From Planctomycetota bacterium (GTDB lineage: Bacteria > Planctomycetota > UBA1135 > GCA-002686595), in assembly GCA_014238415.1 (NCBI GenBank), contig JABABA010000003.1:124001-188000 (forward strand): 64,000 nt of DNA, written 5' to 3'. The notes below the pieces were generated by a model. That model saw only the letters and a list, made by a program, of their open reading frames with translations, was not told the origin of the DNA and did no database searches. Positions within the stretch are counted from its first letter, which is position 1. Each line of letters starts with the position of its first letter. Shown one piece after another: positions 50,900 through 59,463 of this stretch. The translations under genes were made by a program, and so were the position numbers.

Positions 50900-52798
50900 A
50901 TGCCGCTCCTCCCCGACAACAGACAATCCAGCACTGCTCACCTGGCCCCCCTCGATGCACGGCCTCTGACTGTTCTGTTTGATGTATCGAACAAGTGCAA
51001 TCTGCGCTGCCGCTTTTGCTACTTCAGCTACGACAGCGTTTTTCACCGGCCTGCGGTAATGATGTCGCCTGAGACCTTTGAGCGAGTTGCGAGCCAGGTC
51101 TTGCCCATGGCGCGTGTGGTCTATCTTTCTGCTGGGAGCGAGTCTCTCATGAACCCCGACTTCAAGGATCTCCTGCGGATCTGTGCGTCGTACCAGCCGC
51201 CCATGACCAAGCTGCTAACCAACGGAGTGCTGCTGGATCGGGAGACGATTGACGCTCTGATCGAGCATGAATTGACAGAGCTGCATGTGTCGGTGGATGC
51301 GCCCAATCAGGAGACCTACGAGTATCTGCGCCGGGGCTCTAGCTGGGATCTGCTCAAGAGCAACCTGGCCCTGCTACAGCAGCGCAAGAAAGATGTGAAT
51401 TCCCCAGGTCCTCTGCTGCAGTTCAATGTCATTTTGCTGCGCTCGAACTTGGATCAGCTCAATGACTTTGTGGACCTGGCCCTTGAATGGGGTGCAGAAC
51501 GCATTGCCTGCCGCCATCTGATGCCCTACCAGGGCCTGGGAATGGATGAGGAGCGCACGGACCGCGACCCGGAACAAGCCAACCTCTGCTTCTTGAAGTT
51601 CCTGCAGTACGCCCAAGCGAAGGGCGTGATGGTAACCAGCTTCCCGGACTTCTATCACGTGGACAATGAGCCCTGGAACATACCCGTCCAAGCCCTTGAC
51701 CAACTTGCTGAAGAAGGTGAGATGGCCAAGGCGGAGCTCGACGGCCCGCTCGGCCATTGGGACACCCCAGCCGACAAACTCAGCTTGGTGACTGAGAGCG
51801 TGGATCTGGAAGGTTGGGCCCTTTCGGCCCTGGGAGCCTGCACGGTGGAGGTTTCCTGCCTGATTCCGGGAAAAGAGACCGCAACGAACGGAACAGGAAC
51901 TGCCCCACCAAAGGCAGAGCCTCACTCGACCTTGCTGGGACGCGCGACCTTCCTCAACGCCGTGCGACCGGATGTCACAAACGTTCACAGGGGGCTTCCA
52001 GCCGCCTATCGCTGTGGTTGGCGGTTTCGTCTGCAAGCCCTGGACCTGCCAACCGGCGTGAGAGCAGATGCCACGATCCTGGTACATGTGATCGGCCCCA
52101 ATGGCAAGCGACGAGAACTCGGGCAGCGCGTAATCAAGTTCTCTTTGGGTTCCGAGGCTCGGCCACTCCTCTTCTGTACGAAGCCTTTCGAAGATGTCTA
52201 CATTGACCCCGAAGGAAATGTCTACCCCTACCCCGACTGCCAAACCGTAGAGCCCTTCGGTTCCCTCGCCAAGTCCTCAGACTTTCGCTCTATTTGGTTT
52301 GGAGTCCAATTCGAGAATCTGCGACGCCGAGTACTGGACTCAAATCCTCCGAGCATGTGCACGACCTGCCCGGACTTCATCAACCGCAATGTAGATGACG
52401 CCCGATTCTTCGCAGCGCGTGATGTGGAACCTGCCCTGAGGCGACCATTGGGTTTCTTGGATCAACCCGGCGCAACCATTGATACTGAGCTCACGGCCAT
52501 CAAGTTGCGGGGCTGGGCCTTGGCATATGGTGTCATGAAGAGTATTGATCTTTACCATGAGACCGACAGCGGACGCTTGCACCTGTGTAGCATCACCCCC
52601 GGTACAGAGGAGCGAGCGGATGTGGCCGCCGCATATCCGCGACTGGCCAAAGGCCAGCAGCCTGGTTGGTCACACGACCTGCAGCTTTCACAGTTCCCGA
52701 TGAACGAAGCATCCAACCTCGTGGTCATCGCCTCCACCGAAGAAGGCACGCAGCACACCTTGGGCTCCTGCGCCGTGACTCCGCGCTACAAACCATGA
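50900..52798 (+). CDS. Radical SAM/SPASM protein with two GWAL-RPDV beta-sandwich-like modules
   Basis: 632 residues. The radical SAM cluster is in SNKCNLRCRFCYF (Cys33, 37, 40), with a TIM-barrel core to about 275 (VVYLSAGSESLMNPDF, VSVDAPNQETYEYLRRG). A SPASM-type end has Cys426, Cys447 in NVYPYPDCQ, and CTTCPDF at 487-493. Two similar modules are added: residues about 300-415 (LEGWALS, VRPDVTNVH, CGWRFRLQALDLP) inserted between core and SPASM, and about 515-625 at the end (LRGWALAYG, ERADVAAAYP, GWSHDLQL). Such modules are known from glycosyltransferase and methyltransferase proteins of several phyla; the product made here is unknown. ATG 50900 has no Shine-Dalgarno. Confidence 0.8.
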   Translation: MPLLPDNRQSSTAHLAPLDARPLTVLFDVSNKCNLRCRFCYFSYDSVFHRPAVMMSPETFERVASQVLPMARVVYLSAGSESLMNPDFKDLLRICASYQPPMTKLLTNGVLLDRETIDALIEHELTELHVSVDAPNQETYEYLRRGSSWDLLKSNLALLQQRKKDVNSPGPLLQFNVILLRSNLDQLNDFVDLALEWGAERIACRHLMPYQGLGMDEERTDRDPEQANLCFLKFLQYAQAKGVMVTSFPDFYHVDNEPWNIPVQALDQLAEEGEMAKAELDGPLGHWDTPADKLSLVTESVDLEGWALSALGACTVEVSCLIPGKETATNGTGTAPPKAEPHSTLLGRATFLNAVRPDVTNVHRGLPAAYRCGWRFRLQALDLPTGVRADATILVHVIGPNGKRRELGQRVIKFSLGSEARPLLFCTKPFEDVYIDPEGNVYPYPDCQTVEPFGSLAKSSDFRSIWFGVQFENLRRRVLDSNPPSMCTTCPDFINRNVDDARFFAARDVEPALRRPLGFLDQPGATIDTELTAIKLRGWALAYGVMKSIDLYHETDSGRLHLCSITPGTEERADVAAAYPRLAKGQQPGWSHDLQLSQFPMNEASNLVVIASTEEGTQHTLGSCAVTPRYKP

Positions 52799-53117
52799 GC
52801 AAGACCGGAATGCAGACGCGACCTCTTGACTGACAACTCCTCTGTCTCCGAAGGCGCACTGATGTACTGGGTTTTCAATAATTGGCACTACCAGGTTGCT
52901 CCCGTGATTCAGCCTGCCCCGCTCTTGGACATGACGCCCCAAACTCACGGGGATCTAGATGACACGGGCCTGCCGTTCATGCAGTCCCTTGTGGATGTTC
53001 CCACTGGCATTGAAATCGTCGTGCTCGGCAAGGGCGGGACCGTGCCGGACTTCTGCTGGACCGAGATGGATCGATCTGGGGAAGGCGCCCGACCCAGGCA
53101 GCCACGGCAAGGGGTGC
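52799..53117. other. 319-nt gap with a weak possible small frame
   Basis: Between the radical SAM stop and the zinc-ribbon stop. A plus-strand frame from TTG 52826 through MYWVFNNWHYQVAPVIQ looks protein-like for about 85 residues but then runs into the region antisense to the zinc-ribbon gene with Arg/Pro-rich shadow sequence. It may be a remnant or chance. Confidence 0.35.
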
Positions 53118-53837
53118 CTAGGGGGCGTCGTCAGAGACCGGCGCCGGACTCCCAGAGTCGTCTGGAGCCCCCCCATCCCCGTTCACCGGGCCCCCATGAT
53201 CCAACAGGCTCTCGGGGTCTAGCTCGCTGCCAGCCCCATCGAGCAGGGCCTGGAGTTCATGACGCAGGCTCTCCATACGCTCGGGGACAAAGTCAAACAC
53301 CTCCACCCGATGCAATTCTTCAAGACGAGGTTTCTTGACCATGAACGCCTCGCCGCCCTGCTCGCGCACCACGCGCATGACCTTCAATCGTCGCTTGCGC
53401 AGAAGCAGCAAACAGACCACATAACGGATCTCCTGCAGACGGGTTTCCTTGCGTGGGGCGAGGGCATCAAAGAGCTGGTCGAGCACCTCAAGGTCCATTC
53501 GCACGGCCTTTTCTACCACTTCCTGATGGCGAGAGGACCACCAGAACCGTTCCCTGGAGTCGGGTCCTGTAGAGGACCCAACAGCGGGTCTCGCAACCGA
53601 GTCGGCTTCGCTCGCCGGCATCGCCCCAGGCTCTGCGGAACGCTCGTGGCCAGCGCAAGGCTCGCCCCCAAGGCCGTCCCCAGCCTTGCCCGCCTGCCAA
53701 CAGCCCACGCAAAAGTCCTCACGCAAAAGCCCCTGCTCGGCAACCTCCAGCACCGACTGAATCGTCTCGTGATGGACGAACTCTTTCTCGCAGGCTGCGC
53801 ATCCGCCGCCTCGACGTTCTACTTTCCACTTGGCCAT
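53118..53837 (-). CDS. Conserved zinc-ribbon protein of unknown function
   Basis: 239 residues from ATG 53837. N-terminal MAKWKVERRGGGCAACEKEF and, after 27 residues, LREDFCVGCWQ, giving two CxxC pairs that can bind a structural metal. The central part is low complexity; the C-terminal part has a helix-rich block (LEVLDQLFDALAPRKETRLQEIRYVVCLLLLRKRRLKV) and an acidic tail. The family is widespread in Planctomycetota-like genomes, with no known role that I can name. It lies 49 nt after the HEAT-repeat lipoprotein on the same strand. Confidence 0.8.
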   Translation of the reverse strand: MAKWKVERRGGGCAACEKEFVHHETIQSVLEVAEQGLLREDFCVGCWQAGKAGDGLGGEPCAGHERSAEPGAMPASEADSVARPAVGSSTGPDSRERFWWSSRHQEVVEKAVRMDLEVLDQLFDALAPRKETRLQEIRYVVCLLLLRKRRLKVMRVVREQGGEAFMVKKPRLEELHRVEVFDFVPERMESLRHELQALLDGAGSELDPESLLDHGGPVNGDGGAPDDSGSPAPVSDDAP

Positions 53838-53886
53838 GGGGCAGGTGAGCATACCGGTCCCCCGGGTCGGGATCGAGGCCTGCGGC

Positions 53887-54855
53887 TTAGGAATCTCCCC
53901 GCTGGGCATCTATACGAGCCCTGCCATGCAGATGCCACCAATCACGCCAGGCAGTGGTACCGCGCAGGTCACGCATGCCGGTCAGGTCCGACAGGGATCG
54001 ATAGACAGAGCGGGTGTGGCTCAGGTCCGTCGACCGCAAGATGCGCTCCAGGTGATTGATCAGGGCTGGAACTGCGCGCACATCCCCCAAGGACCCGAGT
54101 CCCATAGCCGCAGCCTTGGCCACGGCGGGGTCGGGGTCCACTAGAGCACGACTCAAGGCACCCAGAGCCCGGTCTGAAGTGACCGCACCCGCCCCGCCAA
54201 GCCTGCGGCTGCGCTGAGCCAGGGTCAGGGCGCAGTGCTTGCGCACAATCCACTCGGGATCGGAATGCAGCAACTCAACCAGACGCTCCTGCACTTCAGC
54301 TTCGAATTCCGCTCCGTGTGGCAAGCGCGCCAGTAGTTCCACAGCCCGGCCGCGAGCACTCCAACTATCCGTGCGCAGCAAGTGACTGCTGACCGCCTGA
54401 ACCCCAGCCGGGCCAAGCCCCTCGAGCACATCCCCAGCGATCGCTGGCCCTTGCCCGTTACCCATAGCCATTAGCTCTGCCATGGGTTCCGCCACAGGGG
54501 CTCCGATCTGCCAAAGCTCGCGCTTGATCACATCGTAGCGACCGGGCTCAGGAGAGCCCCGGCGGGTGAAAGAGCCTGCCTGCCATGCGGCGAGCAGTTC
54601 CACCATCAGATTCTCCACCAGGAACCGGGTCAGACCCGGATCATCCAGAGCCATCGCCCGCTGCCGGGGCCAGTCGGGAGTCTGGTTGCGCCAGGCAAGC
54701 ATGAGTTCCCGGTGCGCCACAGGAAGCTTGTCCAGATCCGTGCGCGTGACTACTTCGACAGGCTCCTCTTGGTTTGTAGTCGAACCACAGCCCACCCAGG
54801 TGAGGCAGACAAAGAGAATCAGGAGCCCCGTCCATTTACATTGATATCGATTCAT
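53887..54855 (-). CDS. HEAT-repeat lipoprotein
   Basis: 322 residues. Lipoprotein signal with lipobox (LFVCLTWVGC, Cys23). The body consists of four or five alpha-helical repeats with HEAT/PBS-lyase features: VAEPMAELMAMGNG, DPDPAVAKAAAMGLGSLGDVRAVPALINHL, SWSARGRAVELLARL. Likely a periplasmic scaffold. The ATG overlaps the upstream glycosyltransferase stop (ATGA), linking it to the glycan cluster. Confidence 0.82.
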   Translation of the reverse strand: MNRYQCKWTGLLILFVCLTWVGCGSTTNQEEPVEVVTRTDLDKLPVAHRELMLAWRNQTPDWPRQRAMALDDPGLTRFLVENLMVELLAAWQAGSFTRRGSPEPGRYDVIKRELWQIGAPVAEPMAELMAMGNGQGPAIAGDVLEGLGPAGVQAVSSHLLRTDSWSARGRAVELLARLPHGAEFEAEVQERLVELLHSDPEWIVRKHCALTLAQRSRRLGGAGAVTSDRALGALSRALVDPDPAVAKAAAMGLGSLGDVRAVPALINHLERILRSTDLSHTRSVYRSLSDLTGMRDLRGTTAWRDWWHLHGRARIDAQRGDS

Positions 54856-56222
54856 CGCTTCGATTCCTCATCTGGCAAGCCCAGGCTAGAGCGTGGAGCA
54901 GCCTTGAGCGCTTCATCCCAAGCGTCCATTGTCTCCTGGGCCATGCGTTCCTCAAACCACTCCTCCGGCGGCACGTCGGGAGCACCCTCCCGTAAGGTAC
55001 GTCCATAGAGAGCTTGAATGTGCTCTACGGTCTGGTCAAAGAGATCTCCCTCTGGATGGACTCTGCGTCCCAGGATTTCCAGTAGTCCGCGCTCCCGGGC
55101 CAGACGGTCCAACACAGCAGTGAGATCATCCTCGTCACCCTGCTCATAGAAGAGCACGCCTTCCCCATCAGAGAAACGCTCGGCCAAAGCGTCCATCAGG
55201 GGCAGTACCAGAGGCAGCCCAAGGGCCTGGCCTTCACTGGCCACCAGCCCGTGGGATTCAAGCGCCAGGGACGCGACTGCGGCCACATGCACCCGGGTCA
55301 CGGGGTGCTCGGCCAGATCTTCAGGAGCGTAGGCCCCGTAGGTCTCGATCCAGGGCTCGGATTCCCCTGAGGCGAGACCTGCCAGGACCAGGCGCACGCG
55401 CCCTTTCAGACGGCGAGCGGCAGCCTTGAGCAGTGAAACACCCTTTGCGTCATCACTCAAGCCCCATGCCCCCACCAAAAGGGGCTCTTCTCCAACCGGA
55501 GGAGGCAGGGGATCTCTTGGCGTCAAACTAACCGGGGCCAAGGGCGGAACTACGATCAAGTGATGCTGGGGAAGGCCCAAGAACAGCAATGACTCCGCGT
55601 GGGCCATGCTGGGCACCAGGATGCACCGAGCAGCATCGAGTTCTGCAGCTATTGCTTGCATGCGAGTCGCCGCACTCAGGGCCTGTTCTTCCGGCGGCAG
55701 CCAGGGAGTGCGCGGTGGAACTGCTGCTGCGCAGAGGCTGCACGCAAGTGGCGCAAACTTGCGCTTGCAAACCGCTTCCTCGGTGGGATGCACTCGCCAA
55801 CCCAACAGGCAAGTGGCGTAGTGATCGTGTAAGGAGACGAGACTCGGAATCCCGGCCCGCGCTGCGCGCCGCACCAGATCTGTGGACAATCGCACCCAAT
55901 GGTGCACATGCAAGACCTCGATTCTGTGCTCTACCATCAACTCCACAGCGACCCGGCTCGTGTTCGGCGCCCGATGCTTCTGCCAGTGATCGAAGTAGGG
56001 ATCACTACGCTCTATCTTGACCACGCTGAAACTATTGCCGCTGGCCGGATCCTGCTCACGCCCACGGCGCACAGACGGTGGATGGGAAAACTCCAAGGTG
56101 CCCGCGATGACCAACACCTCATGACCATTGGCTGCGAGAGCTCGCGCAAGAGCACGGGTGGAGAGTTCGGTACCTCCCACCTGTTCCGGTGGCCAACCAT
56201 GCACGGCGAGGGCGATTCTCAC
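54852..56222 (-). CDS. GT4-family glycosyltransferase
   Basis: 456 residues. N-terminal acceptor fold starts VRIALAVHGWPPEQVGGTELSTRAL, the common GT4 opening (P-x-x-GG-x-E); C-terminal donor side has GAWGLSDDAKGVSLLKAA, a sugar-nucleotide stretch, and ASEGQALGLPLVLPLMD, the EX7E-like region. GTG start (56222) overlaps the previous gene stop (GTGA). The two neighbouring GT4 enzymes suggest sequential addition of hexoses to a surface polysaccharide. Confidence 0.85.
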   Translation of the reverse strand: MRIALAVHGWPPEQVGGTELSTRALARALAANGHEVLVIAGTLEFSHPPSVRRGREQDPASGNSFSVVKIERSDPYFDHWQKHRAPNTSRVAVELMVEHRIEVLHVHHWVRLSTDLVRRAARAGIPSLVSLHDHYATCLLGWRVHPTEEAVCKRKFAPLACSLCAAAVPPRTPWLPPEEQALSAATRMQAIAAELDAARCILVPSMAHAESLLFLGLPQHHLIVVPPLAPVSLTPRDPLPPPVGEEPLLVGAWGLSDDAKGVSLLKAAARRLKGRVRLVLAGLASGESEPWIETYGAYAPEDLAEHPVTRVHVAAVASLALESHGLVASEGQALGLPLVLPLMDALAERFSDGEGVLFYEQGDEDDLTAVLDRLARERGLLEILGRRVHPEGDLFDQTVEHIQALYGRTLREGAPDVPPEEWFEERMAQETMDAWDEALKAAPRSSLGLPDEESKR

Positions 56223-57673
56223 GAGGAATCCTCCTCGCTTGACAGCAATTGAAAATAGACCTCTTCGATCCGTTGAACGGTTGCATCGAAGCTGGGCAGA
56301 TCAGGAGCCCGGGGTCGCAGGCTACGCGTCCCCTCAGGATCCGCACTACGCTCACCCAGGACCCGGGCAAGATCAGCCGCATCTCCAAGATCAAACCACC
56401 AGCCATCGCGTCCCGGCTGCACCAGTTCGGCCATCCCACCGGAACCGGAAACCAGACAGGGCACACCCATCGAGAGCGCCTCAAGGATCACCAGAGGGCG
56501 ATTTTCGAGCCAGATGCTAGGCACAACAAGCAGATCCGCACCGGCCAAAGCCGCTTGGACCTTGTGCGGGGCGAGGTGCTTGCCAACCTGCAGGCCCAGT
56601 TGCTGCGCTTTTTGCACAAGGCTCTTGTGGTAGCTCTCGTCGGATCCTTCAGGGCCAAAGATGCGCAGGTCGATGCCCGCTCGCTGCTCTGTGTTCAGGC
56701 GGCCATAGGCTTCAAGCAAGACATGAGCACCCTTGGCAGGAACCAAAGTACCAAGGAACAGAACTGCCAAGGGACCCGTGCGTTCTTGCGGGTGAGAAGC
56801 CTCATACACGTCGGCTACCTCGACCCGTTGCACACCAGTGGGAAGAAACTCCACACGCCCAGGATCCAACCCGAGAGCCAGGCAACGCTCTGCCAGAAAT
56901 TGACTGGGAGCAAACACATGCCGGGCATGACGCTGCACCGCTTGCACCAGGGCCCCTGAACGCGCTTCCGCCGCGTGTGCCCACGTAGCGTGGCTCTCCT
57001 CATCGGGAACTCTTGAAGCGTCCCCATCGCTCTTCGCCCCGGCATCTTTCGCTGCGGCGCCTGCCCCCACAGCCCCCGACTTACGCGCAAGCCGCGTCAC
57101 TCTCGGAGCCAGATCGAGACCCGTCACTCGGCGTACCGCCCCCAGCATGTGCCCCACCACGCGCGCTCCCGCAGATTGATTCCAAGGTGTCTGGGCGAGA
57201 CAAGACCCACAGCGATCAAACTCCACCGTTTCGCACAGCCCTCCATCCACATGCAGCAACTGACCCATGCGTGCGCACTCAAGGCCAAAGTCATGCAGAG
57301 TCATGACAACCCGCGCGCCACTGTCGGCCGCCTGCCCAAGACAACCCACGGACAAGTACATCAAGTGCTGCACATGCACAACATCCGGTTGCACAACCTT
57401 CAGCACCGAAGCAAAAACCGCTTCCACCGAGGAGTTCTGGTAGGTCTCATTGAAGGAATGGTAGAAGAGGTTGTTGATGATCTCATGCACCTCCACCCCG
57501 CGGTGCACTCGCCGCACCAGAGAGTAATCCCTCTGACTCACATCCTTTTCTGCACAGCAGACATGGACCTCATGACCCCGAGCAACCAACCCCATGGCCA
57601 GGGCCTCGCTATAGCGCTCGGTTCCCGCGGAATAACTCGGGGGATAGCGGTGCGTGACAATCAGAATCCGCAT
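56219..57673 (-). CDS. GT4-family glycosyltransferase
   Basis: 484 residues. Opening MRILIVTHRYPPSYSAGTERYSEALAMGL, second domain with VLFLGTLVPAKGAHVLLEAYGRLN, IWLENRPLVILEALSMGVPCLVSGSGGMAELV (donor-binding, EX7E motif). A Cys-rich stretch around CAEKDVSQRD and a variable mid-region of about 60 residues. The stop overlaps the next GT4 start by 4 nt. Donor and acceptor unknown. Confidence 0.87.
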   Translation of the reverse strand: MRILIVTHRYPPSYSAGTERYSEALAMGLVARGHEVHVCCAEKDVSQRDYSLVRRVHRGVEVHEIINNLFYHSFNETYQNSSVEAVFASVLKVVQPDVVHVQHLMYLSVGCLGQAADSGARVVMTLHDFGLECARMGQLLHVDGGLCETVEFDRCGSCLAQTPWNQSAGARVVGHMLGAVRRVTGLDLAPRVTRLARKSGAVGAGAAAKDAGAKSDGDASRVPDEESHATWAHAAEARSGALVQAVQRHARHVFAPSQFLAERCLALGLDPGRVEFLPTGVQRVEVADVYEASHPQERTGPLAVLFLGTLVPAKGAHVLLEAYGRLNTEQRAGIDLRIFGPEGSDESYHKSLVQKAQQLGLQVGKHLAPHKVQAALAGADLLVVPSIWLENRPLVILEALSMGVPCLVSGSGGMAELVQPGRDGWWFDLGDAADLARVLGERSADPEGTRSLRPRAPDLPSFDATVQRIEEVYFQLLSSEEDSS

Positions 57674-57708
57674 GGGAGTCCGAAGTCTAGGATCCCCGGG
57701 CGCCCCGA

Positions 57709-58302
57709 TCAGCCCCCTGCAGCAGGTTCTTGCTCTTGGTCCGTTCCAGATGAGCTCTCAGCCGATGATTCGAGGCGCTTGGCCAGACCTTCAAGCCCGG
57801 TCTCGTAGTCCCCGCCGAGCATGGCATCAAAGGCACCGACGGCTACCATCCAGCGAGGCATCAATTCGTCGAACTCAAGGTCCAATGACCAAGTCACCTT
57901 GGTGCCCTCTGGTGTGGGCACGAGACGGATTGAATCCTTGGCTTCCATGCGCTGCTCTCCGTCGATGAACACCAACTGGAAGCGCAACTCGTCCTCGGAC
58001 GAAGCCAGCACAGTAAGAGATCCCTGCTTGAGGGGGCCTTCGCTGTCCCATGACCACTTCATGCCCAGGCCCGGGTCGCCCTCAAAAGTCCACTCAGCTT
58101 CTGGGTCGCGCTCGTTCGACCAGGCCGACCACTCGGGCCAGGTGGAGAGGTCCTCAAGCGTCGCCTGCAAGATGAAGGGCGGCGCGGCAATGGTGCGTGA
58201 GCGTTCAACCCGCGCGGTCTTGGACAAGAACAGACCTCCGCTGAAAAAGACAACGACCAGGATCAGAATGAAGGCGATGAAAAAGGTGAGGACTTTCTTC
58301 AT
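57709..58302 (-). CDS. SRPBCC-fold (START-like) membrane-anchored protein
   Basis: 197 residues from ATG 58302. N-terminal hydrophobic helix (VLTFFIAFILILVVVFFSGG), then a polyketide_cyc2-type START fold: SRTIAAPPFILQATLEDLSTWPEWSAW, WTFEGDPGLGMKWSWD and a final amphipathic helix LEGLAKRLE. Function unknown. It lies between glycosyltransferase genes with a 78-nt gap to the GT2 gene upstream. Confidence 0.78.
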   Translation of the reverse strand: MKKVLTFFIAFILILVVVFFSGGLFLSKTARVERSRTIAAPPFILQATLEDLSTWPEWSAWSNERDPEAEWTFEGDPGLGMKWSWDSEGPLKQGSLTVLASSEDELRFQLVFIDGEQRMEAKDSIRLVPTPEGTKVTWSLDLEFDELMPRWMVAVGAFDAMLGGDYETGLEGLAKRLESSAESSSGTDQEQEPAAGG

Positions 58303-58380
58303 GGTCCCAGGAAGATAGCGCATGGGTACGCCGCCCATGGTGGACTGGTCTGTCTTTCTTGGGCAGGCTGTCCCAGACGC

Positions 58381-59463
58381 CTATCCGAGCAGAGGGCGCA
58401 CCAGCCTGAACAGCCCGCCCAAGGCCCAAGAGAGCCATCTCGCTGTCCCGCGCTTGCCCCCCGCATCCGGGGTCAAAGTCAAGGGCCCCGCCACCAGGAG
58501 CTTGCCATCCCCCACAACACGCGCGGCCTGAACGGCTGCGCGCTTCGAAAGGGTTTGGGGCACAAGTGCCACAGCCGCAGCCTTGCCGCGCATCCAGGAC
58601 AAGAAGCCACGGTGACGCAGAGCCAGGGCAAGGTAAGCGAACTCGTAGATTGCCTGGCTTGGGAGGGTCAAGAACAGGGCGCGCAGGGAGTAGTTCTTGA
58701 GCAGATAGAGCGGGCGGTTGCGGGCGTGCAGAAAGAACCTCTGCGCCGGATAACGCGCACCAGAACGAAAACTGACCCCAGAGGTGCCCTCGTCATGGAG
58801 AACAGAGGCTCCTGGAACACTCAGGATCTTGAGACCGGCGGAACGCACCCGGTAGGACAGATCCAGGTCCTCAAACAAAATGAAATAGACGGGGTCAAAG
58901 GCTCCAAGTGCCTGGATCCGATCCCGATCAACTAACAAGCAGAGGGACACCGCCCCGTCCACTGGTTGCAGGGGTCCATGGTCACCGGCCAGGGCTTCCT
59001 CGAGAGGTCGGTACCAGTTGCGCAGGCTGAAAAGCCCCGCATGGTGCAGGGTTCCTCCGTCGTAGTGCACCCGGCTGGGATCGGTAGCAAAAAGGCTGCG
59101 GGGCTGGACCAAGACAACCGCGGGATCCGTGGCGGCGGCGCGCACCAGCTGACCCAGTGTTTCCGTTTCCAGGTAGCAATCGTTGTCCAAGCACAGGACC
59201 CAACGGTTACGGGCGGCTTCCAGGCCCAAGTTCCGCGCTCCTGCGGGGCCAAGATTCCCCCCCGCTTCGATCAGGCGTACAGGGCCCCCGTAGCGGGCTG
59301 CGATCTGATCGCTACCATCGCTGGAAGCGTTGTCCACAACCAAGACCTCGTCGGGCACGAGGTCTTGTGAAACGACCCTGTCGAGGCAACGTTTCAGGTA
59401 GCTCGCCCCCTGATAGTTGACCACTACCACTGACACTGAAACCTGCGTGGGATCCATGCTCAT
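58381..59463 (-). CDS. GT2-family glycosyltransferase
   Basis: 360 residues. Family 2 core: VSVVVVNYQGASYLKRCLDRVVSQ, EVLVVDNASSDGS, GNLGPAGARNLGLEAARNRWVLCLDNDCYLE (DxD-like DND) and EDLDLSYRVRSAGLKI (ED motif with catalytic Asp). Rhamnosyl/galactosyl-transferase-like. Overlaps the PIG-L/GT2 gene by 4 nt. Confidence 0.9.
   Translation of the reverse strand: MSMDPTQVSVSVVVVNYQGASYLKRCLDRVVSQDLVPDEVLVVDNASSDGSDQIAARYGGPVRLIEAGGNLGPAGARNLGLEAARNRWVLCLDNDCYLETETLGQLVRAAATDPAVVLVQPRSLFATDPSRVHYDGGTLHHAGLFSLRNWYRPLEEALAGDHGPLQPVDGAVSLCLLVDRDRIQALGAFDPVYFILFEDLDLSYRVRSAGLKILSVPGASVLHDEGTSGVSFRSGARYPAQRFFLHARNRPLYLLKNYSLRALFLTLPSQAIYEFAYLALALRHRGFLSWMRGKAAAVALVPQTLSKRAAVQAARVVGDGKLLVAGPLTLTPDAGGKRGTARWLSWALGGLFRLVRPLLG

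Noticed and set aside
52826-53338. A 170-codon plus-strand gene between the radical SAM and zinc-ribbon genes
   Set aside because: Second half is antisense to the zinc-ribbon gene and Arg/Pro-rich; only a weak remnant reading remains for the first half.
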